From Verrucomicrobiales bacterium (lineage in GTDB: Bacteria > Verrucomicrobiota > Verrucomicrobiia > Limisphaerales > UBA1100), in the NCBI GenBank assembly GCA_011523245.1, contig WTHG01000293.1, positions 1 to 6,074 on the forward strand: 6,074 nucleotides of DNA. The letters run 5' to 3'. The translations under genes and the position numbers were made by a program. Below the pieces are notes generated by a model. That model did not search any database. It was not told the DNA's origin and saw only the letters and a program-made list of their open reading frames with translations. Position 1 is the first letter of the stretch. Each line of letters starts with the position of its first letter. Below, in pieces: positions 1 to 5,491 of this stretch.

Positions 1-232
1 ACGGCGTGCACACCGGCGAGGCCACCATGAAGCTCGTGAACTTCCGTCCCTCCTTGGCGATACGATCAATGTTCGGCGTTTTGATCGTCTTCGACCCAAA
101 ACAGCTCAAGTCGCCGTAGCCCTGATCGTCGGTGAAAATGATGACGAAGTTTGGCTTTGCTGCATGAAGAGTTCCGGCAGCAAACAGGAATGCGGACAGG
201 ACACAGGCTTTAAGAAAGTTAGCTGGTTTCAT
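1..232 (-). CDS. Secreted formylglycine-dependent sulfatase, N-terminal part (cut by window edge)
   Basis: This is the amino-terminal 77 residues of a type I (S1) sulfatase, which hydrolyses sulfate esters, probably on a polysaccharide, outside the cytoplasm. It starts at ATG 232-230, ten bases after a GGAG (243-246). Residues 1-24 form a Sec signal peptide: basic start MKPANFLK, a hydrophobic stretch, and cleavage near LHA-AKP. The mature start has the classic sulfatase strand and metal site: NFVIIFTDD (residues 28-36), then QGYGDLSCFGS and TPNIDRIAKEG. The last complete residues are S-P-V-C-T-P, with Cys75 in the position of the cysteine converted to formylglycine (C-x-P-S-R). The next codon begins with T, which fits Ser, but the motif runs off the window. 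The gene follows the DUF1552 gene by 57 bases on the same strand, so it is probably in the same operon. Family assignment is firm; the substrate cannot be told from this fragment. Confidence 0.93.
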   Translation of the reverse strand, partial: MKPANFLKACVLSAFLFAAGTLHAAKPNFVIIFTDDQGYGDLSCFGSKTIKTPNIDRIAKEGRKFTSFMVASPVCTP

Positions 233-245
233 GCCGGACAGTCTC

Positions 246-259
246 CAGCGAACTCGCTG
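246..259 (-). other. Small inverted repeat next to the sulfatase ribosome binding site
   Basis: CAGCG-AACT-CGCTG is a perfect 5-bp stem with a 4-base loop; an A-T pair could extend it to 6 bp. In the minus-strand transcript the last G of the hairpin is also the first G of the GGAG that would serve the sulfatase start. No U-run follows, so it is not an intrinsic terminator. It could modestly tune translation or be chance; short stems of this size are common. Confidence 0.35.
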
Positions 260-289
260 CTTCGTCAATCAACTTGAGCCGATAACAGC

Positions 290-1684
290 CTAAACCTCGC
301 GCAGCGTCTCCGTGCTCCCGGCGAAGCTCTTGGCGTTGACGCCGAGTTTGTGGAGCATGGTGAGGTAGAGGTTGGCCGTAGGCAGTTCGCTGAAGTTCAT
401 CTCGCCGCGCCAACCTGCGTCTGTATCGATGCCGGCGGTGGCCTGATGCTTGTAGTTGCCCTGGCCGTACTTGAGGTATTGGCCGTGCTTAAAACCGAGC
501 TTGCGACCGCCGATGAGCAACAGCGGATAATTGCGCGACAGGTGGAACGCGCTTGAAGCCGAGCCGAAAAATAGCGCGGTGTGGTCTAGCATGTTGCCTT
601 CGCCGCCGGGCTCGGGCGTGGCTTTCAGTCGACTGGCAAAGCGGCCAAGTTCGTTGTTGATGAAGCGACAGTAGATGCCGAAATTCTTGTAGCCGTCGGG
701 CTTCTTGGTTTCATGCGACAGATAATGCGTTGCCTTAAAGCCCACGGCACGCGCGAGATAATCGCTGATGCCCACGCCGTTTTCGCGCCCAAGCTGGTAG
801 GTGGCCACGCGCGTAGTGTCGGTTTTGAACGCGAGATAAATAAGCTCGTACATGGTGCGCAGAAAATTGCGCGGATCCTCGGGCGTGACATCGAGCTTGA
901 GATAATCGGTGTCCACCTGGGGCGACGGAATGTTCAACCAACGCTTGGCTTTCTCCACTCTCACTTCCGTGTCGCGCACGGACTGCAGATATTCGGCAAG
1001 CGTTTCCTGGTCGCGCTTAGAGAGCGAACGGTTGAGTGACCGCGCGTCCTCCAACAAATCATCCAGTGCGCTTTGGCTCAGGGCCAGGCGGCGCGCGGCG
1101 TCCGGGCCGCTCTTCACAAAGAGCATGTCAAAGATACGCTTGGGCTTGTGTTCGGCTGGAATGGGCCGGCCTTGGGCATTGTACGAAAGCGTGTGCGCGC
1201 CACGTGGCGAACCGGTGCCGCCGTCGGTGGACATCACGAGCGAGGCGTGGCGCGTGTGCTTGCCGGTATGCGCGGCAAACACCTGATCGAGCGAAATACT
1301 GTTGTGATAATCGCCATCGGCGCCAGTATCCGCCGCGGTGATAAATTGGTCGGCATTGGCGTGGCCATGTACGCGGCGCAGCGCAGGATTCGACAGGCCG
1401 GAAAACACAGTCAACTCATCGCGCAACGGCGCGAGCGTCTCCATGCACTTGGTGAGCTTGAAATCCTTACGACCACCATGCGGAAACCAGCTCCAGTCTT
1501 TAAACGCGGGATCCTTCTCCAGGGGCATGGGCACGCCGTCGGGCAGATAAAAACAGGCCAAACGTTTGCGGCGCGGGGGCTTGCTTGCGGCGCGGGCAAA
1601 GGTTTCCATCAACGGCAACGCCAGTGCCACGCCGGCACCGCGCAAAAATTTTCGACGATCTAAGGAGGATAAATTCACGTTCAT
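290..1684 (-). CDS. Tat-exported DUF1552 (HXXSHH family) protein
   Basis: This 464-residue protein belongs to DUF1552, a family of unknown activity widespread in planctomycetes and verrucomicrobia and usually encoded beside DUF1592-type haem proteins. The N-terminus carries a twin-arginine signal: D-R-R-K-F-L-R at residues 9-15, then the hydrophobic segment GAGVALALPLME and an ARA-A cleavage area near residue 32, so it is probably exported folded. After RLACFYLPDGVPMP (41-54) the family's general layout is visible: the FSGLSNP turn, HGHANADQFITA (106-117), the SISLDQVFA block, and a C-terminal DHTALFFGSASSAFHLSRNYPLLLIGG-type region (367-393). The namesake motif HXXSHH reads H320-Y-L-S-H-E325, so the final His is Glu. 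Start ATG 1684 is preceded by a strong AAGGAG at 1694-1699 with a 9-base spacer. The upstream DUF1592 gene ends only 20 bases away, indicating co-transcription. Length is typical of the family. No enzymatic role is claimed. Confidence 0.92.
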   Translation of the reverse strand: MNVNLSSLDRRKFLRGAGVALALPLMETFARAASKPPRRKRLACFYLPDGVPMPLEKDPAFKDWSWFPHGGRKDFKLTKCMETLAPLRDELTVFSGLSNPALRRVHGHANADQFITAADTGADGDYHNSISLDQVFAAHTGKHTRHASLVMSTDGGTGSPRGAHTLSYNAQGRPIPAEHKPKRIFDMLFVKSGPDAARRLALSQSALDDLLEDARSLNRSLSKRDQETLAEYLQSVRDTEVRVEKAKRWLNIPSPQVDTDYLKLDVTPEDPRNFLRTMYELIYLAFKTDTTRVATYQLGRENGVGISDYLARAVGFKATHYLSHETKKPDGYKNFGIYCRFINNELGRFASRLKATPEPGGEGNMLDHTALFFGSASSAFHLSRNYPLLLIGGRKLGFKHGQYLKYGQGNYKHQATAGIDTDAGWRGEMNFSELPTANLYLTMLHKLGVNAKSFAGSTETLREV

Positions 1685-1693
1685 GGCCTTTTG

Positions 1694-1699
1694 CTCCTT
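1694..1699 (-). promoter_or_regulatory. Strong Shine-Dalgarno for the DUF1552 gene
   Basis: The minus strand reads AAGGAG, nine bases before ATG 1684, within the 20-base gap after the upstream stop codon. It is the strongest ribosome binding site in the window and confirms the start of the Tat signal peptide. Confidence 0.75.
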
Positions 1700-1704
1700 C
1701 GCGG

Positions 1705-4269
1705 TTATCTTAACTGAAACAAATCACTTTTCACAATCAGAAAGACAAGGTCTGCGAGGCCATCACCACGCCTGCGGAGAGCGACGGTAATACGATCCAC
1801 CTCGGCGCGATCGCCAAAGGTCAGCGGTCGGCCGAGCGCGTACGCAGCCATCTTGTGCACCATCGCACGCGCGAACTGGTCCTGCCGGTTGGCGAGCAGG
1901 TAATCCTTCAGGCCCTTCATGCCGCGCAGTTCGTCCTTGTTAAACAACACGCTCGCGGCATCAACCGGCTCGTCGCCGATCTTGTCGCGCCACTGGCCGA
2001 GCGCGTCGAAATTTTCAAACGCGATGCCCCACGGGTCGATTTTCGAATGGCACGAGAAACACGCCGGATCACTGCGGTGATCCTCCATGCGTTGTTTGAG
2101 CGTCATCTTGAGAATCTCCGGATCGGCTAAGTCAATCTCCGGCACGGCAGGCGGCGGTGGCGGCGGCGGATCGTGCAGCAGATTTTCCAGCAGCCAGATG
2201 CCGCGCTTGAGTGGATTGGAATCCTTGCCGTTGGAATTCATCACCAACAGACCCGCCGCCGTGAGCAATCCGCCACGCTTGATTTCCGCCGGCAGCTTCA
2301 CCTTGCGCAACTGATCGCCGTACACTTCTGGTATGCCGTAGTGACGCGCGAGGCGATCATTCACCAGTACGTAATCGGCGTGGAGAAATTCCATAACCGG
2401 CCGGTTGGCCCGCAGCATCTCGGCGAAGAGGGCGACCGGTTCCTGCTTCATCGCCTCCGTCAACAGCGGATCGACATTGCCGTACGCCTTGCGATCGATC
2501 TTCACAAAATCCATCTGATCCATTCCCAGCCATTGCCGCGTGTAATGCCGCGCGAACCGCGCTGCCTTGGGATCGGCCAGCAACCGGCGCGTTTGCTGCT
2601 CAAACACCTTGGTATCCGACAGCTTACCCTGCCGGGCGAGCGTCATCAGTTCGGCATCCGGCAAACTGCTCCAGAGAAAAAACGCCAGCCGCGACGCCAG
2701 CTCATGATCCGCCACCCTCTGATTGGCCGGCTTGCCTTTTTGGTCGCCACGAACGAGGTACAAGAATTTTGGTGACGCCAACACCGACGCCAGCACCTCC
2801 ACCATCGCTTCTTGAAAATCCTCGCACTGCGGCCGCAGCTTCGCGTACAGCGCGAGCTTTTGGTTCACCTCGACATCACTCACCGGTCGGCGCCAGGCGC
2901 GTTCCATGAAACGTGCCAGCACTTCGCGAGCGTAGGTTTTCTCTTCGGTGCCGTTGCGCTCGTGAAAAATGCGCGTGTGTGATTCGGGTGGCCACTGTTC
3001 AAAAGCCGGCGCGATGATCTCCACGTAATCAATCGCCAACGCCACCGGTGTGCTGGAGGTGTTGCGCAGGTCGAGAAACTCCGCGGGGTTGGGCAGTTGG
3101 CCGAGCTTGTGCGTTGCGCGAAAGGCGTTGCGCGGAATTTCGGTGAGTGGCACGTCCCACTGATAAAAACGCGGCTTGCCCGGAGGTGCATCGATGGTGA
3201 TGTCGCGCCCACCAACCTCCACCGACACGCGCGAGTCGTTGCTGCCTTGGTTACCAAAATGCAGCCGCAACGTCGGCAAATGTTTGCTGTCCGCCGACAT
3301 GCGCGCGGCCCGGATGCGCACGCGCATGATGCCTGTATCCGGCAGGCCGTCGCCAACGTCGATGATGAATTTCTGGTTGGCCGGGATCACCACCACATTC
3401 GGCGAAACCGCCCGCACCTCCGGCCTTTTGTTCGAGGGTTTCCATGAATACTTCGCGCCGTGATACGCCCACCGCGTGCGAATGCCCCGCCCGGCAACCA
3501 AATCCATGTGGTGCGCCCCGCCTGGGTTACGCGAAAATTTTTCCTTCTCCGCCTTCCAAGCCTCCTCTGCCGACAGCCCTTCCTCCTGCACCTTTGTGCG
3601 CACCCGCTTCACCGTCGCCGCATACTTCGCTTCAAAGCGCTCCGCGAACCCGCGCATGCTCAACCCGTAATAAACTGGCGCCGGTCGTTCACCGCGTACC
3701 GTCGCTCGCTCCAATGCCCGCCGGGCCTGCGCGCGGTACTGCGCGAACTGCACCGCCGTCATTTGCAACATGTCCGAGCTATTCTTGAAGCCGTCTTCCG
3801 AGGAAGTCTCCGGCGGCAAGTCGCGTGAAAAATCATGCGGCAACCCGAGCAGATCCTGCATCGCGTACTTATACTCGTAGCGCGTCATCCGCCGGAAGGT
3901 GCTGTGGCCACCCTCCGCCCGCCGCGCCTCCGAAGCCGCGCGGATTTCGCCTGCCAACCAATCAATCGCCTTCACGCGATCGGCATCGGACAGCTTCACA
4001 TCGGAATCCGGCGGCGGCATCTCGCCATTGGTCAACACCCCCTGAACCTCCAGCCACCAACTCACGTCCTTGCCCTTGAGCATATCCGGATTCAGCGTAT
4101 CCACCCGAAACTTCGCCTTCTGCTTTTTCGGCCCATGACAGCCCGTGCACGCCGCCTTCAACGCCGGTTCAATCTCCTTGCGAAACGCTACCAAGTTGGC
4201 CTTAGGCGCTTCCGCCCAAGCCAGCCCGTCGAGCAAACCCCAAGTCACTACTAAAAAAAATAGCCTCAT
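1705..4269 (-). CDS. Secreted diheme-type PSCyt1/DUF1587/DUF1595/DUF1592/DUF1588/DUF1585 protein
   Basis: This 854-residue exported protein has the planctomycete-type multi-domain architecture whose biochemical role is unknown. Residues 1-20 are a Sec signal (MRLFFLVVTWGLLDGLAWA). A planctomycete-type cytochrome c domain follows, with C-T-G-C-H at 41-45 and a GEMPPPDS segment whose Met84 is a candidate axial haem ligand. Then come DUF1587 (RRMTRYEYKYAMQDLLGL, about 126-143), a charged helix-like segment (about 205-250), a beta-rich region (about 285-420), DUF1595 (about 445-480, RAWRRPV), DUF1592 (about 485-645, ASPKFLYL, LAFFLWSSLPD), DUF1588 (about 663-760) with a second haem motif C-F-S-C-H at 737-741, and C-terminal DUF1585. 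Seven prolines at 701-707 form a likely hinge. I prefer ATG 4269: the purine-rich AGAGAG sits five bases upstream, whereas the in-frame GTG 4275 overlaps it. The DUF1552 partner follows after 20 bases. Two covalent c-haems are predicted from the motifs, not shown. Confidence 0.93.
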   Translation of the reverse strand: MRLFFLVVTWGLLDGLAWAEAPKANLVAFRKEIEPALKAACTGCHGPKKQKAKFRVDTLNPDMLKGKDVSWWLEVQGVLTNGEMPPPDSDVKLSDADRVKAIDWLAGEIRAASEARRAEGGHSTFRRMTRYEYKYAMQDLLGLPHDFSRDLPPETSSEDGFKNSSDMLQMTAVQFAQYRAQARRALERATVRGERPAPVYYGLSMRGFAERFEAKYAATVKRVRTKVQEEGLSAEEAWKAEKEKFSRNPGGAHHMDLVAGRGIRTRWAYHGAKYSWKPSNKRPEVRAVSPNVVVIPANQKFIIDVGDGLPDTGIMRVRIRAARMSADSKHLPTLRLHFGNQGSNDSRVSVEVGGRDITIDAPPGKPRFYQWDVPLTEIPRNAFRATHKLGQLPNPAEFLDLRNTSSTPVALAIDYVEIIAPAFEQWPPESHTRIFHERNGTEEKTYAREVLARFMERAWRRPVSDVEVNQKLALYAKLRPQCEDFQEAMVEVLASVLASPKFLYLVRGDQKGKPANQRVADHELASRLAFFLWSSLPDAELMTLARQGKLSDTKVFEQQTRRLLADPKAARFARHYTRQWLGMDQMDFVKIDRKAYGNVDPLLTEAMKQEPVALFAEMLRANRPVMEFLHADYVLVNDRLARHYGIPEVYGDQLRKVKLPAEIKRGGLLTAAGLLVMNSNGKDSNPLKRGIWLLENLLHDPPPPPPPAVPEIDLADPEILKMTLKQRMEDHRSDPACFSCHSKIDPWGIAFENFDALGQWRDKIGDEPVDAASVLFNKDELRGMKGLKDYLLANRQDQFARAMVHKMAAYALGRPLTFGDRAEVDRITVALRRRGDGLADLVFLIVKSDLFQLR
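2149..2169 (-). other. Seven-proline hinge within the DUF1588 region
   Basis: Seven consecutive proline codons (residues 701-707) lie 29 residues before the second CxxCH. On the DNA this appears as a GGC/GGA/GGT triplet run. The other DUF1588 protein in the window has a corresponding Pro-rich stretch (T-P-P-S-P-P-P-P, encoded around 5933-5959), so it is a conserved structural element of this family rather than a sporadic microsatellite. Confidence 0.7.
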
Positions 4270-4274
4270 GACCA

Positions 4275-4280
4275 CTCTCT
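4275..4280 (-). promoter_or_regulatory. Purine-rich ribosome binding site deciding the ATG 4269 start
   Basis: The minus strand reads AGAGAG followed by five bases and then ATG 4269. The alternative in-frame GTG at 4275 begins on the last base of this element and would have no usable upstream site, so the ATG is the better start. The match to the anti-Shine-Dalgarno is partial. Confidence 0.45.
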
Positions 4281-4329
4281 GCTATTCAGACAACATAAAA
4301 ACCAAACAGATTCAAAGGCAGATATTCTC

Positions 4330-5457
4330 CTAATTTCTTCTCTTGTAAACGCGCACCCAGTCGACATGCATGTACTGGGGGAAGCGGGTGAAATCGTAGA
4401 GTTCGTTTTTGCCTTTCTTGTCTGGCCCGGGTGCGTTCGGGCCCCATACTCCAAAATAATTTCCGCCAATGGCCAAATTCAGAATGAGGTAAAATGGATA
4501 GTCCCGATACATTTTCTTGCCGCCAAACTTGGCCGGATTGGTGAGGTCCAGCCCCTGCCCCCATTCCTTGCCATCAAGCATGAAGATAATTCGGTCCTTC
4601 GTCCATTTGCAGCCGTAAACGTGGTAGCCGGATACATAGGATTTCTCGCCCGGCCTTGGCTGGAGCGACGAGTCAAGTTTTTGGTCCACAATCCATTGCT
4701 TGGGATTGATCGCTCCGTCGTAACGCCGGTAATGGGAATACCAGCCGATGTTGCCCACGGTCCAGTTCCGGGGGCTTTTATGAAAAATTGCGCCGGCATG
4801 ATACAACCGGGTGGCGCGACCTGACATTTCCATAATGTCAATTTCGCCACTGTACGGCCAAGTGCTTCTGGCCCATTCACGCTTTCCCTTGGCAGCAGCC
4901 TGGTCCCAGTAGCCCGAATAGGGAGCGGTTTTAGCCTCGGGCATCAACCAGAAGGCCGGCCAAACCGGGATGGCAGTCCGTTGGCCGCGAGCATCCGTCG
5001 GGTTTTTGATGCGTGCCTCAAATATTCCATAGGTAAAGGCGCGAAGTTTTTCAGTTGTCAGCTTGGCAGATTTGAAATCCTGATGGTCAATATTGCGTTT
5101 AAACTTGCCGTAGGGTTTGTCGCGCAGCGGATATTTTGCATCAGGCGCATGATGGGCAATGATGGTCAACCTGCCGTCCTTGATAAAAAACGTTTCCCCT
5201 TCGGCATCCAGATAAGCCTGGGATTCACCATTGCCATGGCCGTACTGGCCGATCTTGGGGTCATCCACCGCCACCCATTTTTTGCGATCCAGCTTCGTGC
5301 CGCTAAATTCCTCCTGCCACACCAACTTGTATGACTGATCCGTGCCATGAGCATTACCCAAGGCCGGAATCCTGCCTTCCGCACCTTGAAGCCATCCCGG
5401 CCAAAAGAATAGACAACAAAACAACTGAACCACGCGTTTCTGAAAACTGTTATTCAT
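4330..5457 (-). CDS. Secreted GH16 glycoside hydrolase, laminarinase-like
   Basis: This 375-residue enzyme belongs to glycoside hydrolase family 16, retaining endo-hydrolases of beta-1,3/1,4-glucans and galactans. After ATG 5457 comes a Sec signal (QKRVVQLFCCLFFWPGWLQGA, no lipobox). The GH16 beta-sandwich spans nearly all the rest: YKLVWQEEFSG-x-LDRKKW (about 43-61), GNGESQAYL (75-83), SAKLTTEKLRAFTYGIFEARIK (131-152), WPAFWLMP (166-173), catalytic E205-I-D-I-M-E210 (nucleophile E205, helper D207, acid/base E210), GYHVYGCKWTKDRIIFMLDG, YPFYLILNLAIGG (320-332), and the terminal strand MHVDWVRVYK. The ExDxxE spacing and FYLILNLAIGG favour laminarinase-like beta-1,3-glucanases, but agarase- or carrageenase-like subfamilies are not excluded. 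An in-frame TTG at 5475 is an alternative start; at ATG 5457 the purine-rich AAAAGAAGAG abuts the codon, so the start is less certain than the gene. It lies 34 bases after one DUF1592-type gene and 60 before another, and its GC looks lower than theirs. Confidence 0.93.
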   Translation of the reverse strand: MNNSFQKRVVQLFCCLFFWPGWLQGAEGRIPALGNAHGTDQSYKLVWQEEFSGTKLDRKKWVAVDDPKIGQYGHGNGESQAYLDAEGETFFIKDGRLTIIAHHAPDAKYPLRDKPYGKFKRNIDHQDFKSAKLTTEKLRAFTYGIFEARIKNPTDARGQRTAIPVWPAFWLMPEAKTAPYSGYWDQAAAKGKREWARSTWPYSGEIDIMEMSGRATRLYHAGAIFHKSPRNWTVGNIGWYSHYRRYDGAINPKQWIVDQKLDSSLQPRPGEKSYVSGYHVYGCKWTKDRIIFMLDGKEWGQGLDLTNPAKFGGKKMYRDYPFYLILNLAIGGNYFGVWGPNAPGPDKKGKNELYDFTRFPQYMHVDWVRVYKRRN

Positions 5458-5465
5458 CTCTTCTT

Positions 5466-5485
5466 TTAAAGGCAATTAAAGGCAA
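5466..5485. repeat. Perfect tandem repeat, two copies of 10 bp
   Basis: TTAAAGGCAA occurs twice head-to-tail (5466-5475 and 5476-5485), filling most of the 34-base gap between the upstream haem-protein gene and the GH16 gene. On the coding strand each copy reads TTGCCTTTAA. The second copy in transcript order supplies the alternative TTG start of the GH16 gene. It may be a slippage duplication or a paired binding site; two copies do not decide. Confidence 0.85.
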
Positions 5486-5491
5486 GCCGGT

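Noticed and set aside
1073..1663. 196-codon plus-strand open frame opposite the DUF1552 gene
   Set aside because: It is fully antisense to a well-supported gene, has low-complexity Arg/Gly/Ala content and no family motif; high GC lengthens such shadow frames.
2149..2169. GGC-type triplet run as a phase-variable microsatellite
   Set aside because: It encodes a proline hinge that has a counterpart in the paralogous protein and uses mixed codons; unit changes would stay in frame and not switch the gene off.
2173..2775. 200-codon plus-strand open frame opposite the large haem protein gene
   Set aside because: It is antisense to conserved DUF1592/DUF1588 coding sequence, has no recognisable domain and no signal; it is a shadow.
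4267..4275. GTG 4275 as the start of the 854-residue protein
   Set aside because: It overlaps the only plausible ribosome binding site (AGAGAG), while ATG 4269 has a proper spacing.
4270..4329. Possible terminator or promoter in the 60-base gap after GH16
   Set aside because: There is T-rich sequence on the minus strand (GGTTTTTATG) but no stem precedes it, and TTGAAT/TATGTT-like elements are badly spaced (about 12 bases). Neither call is supported.
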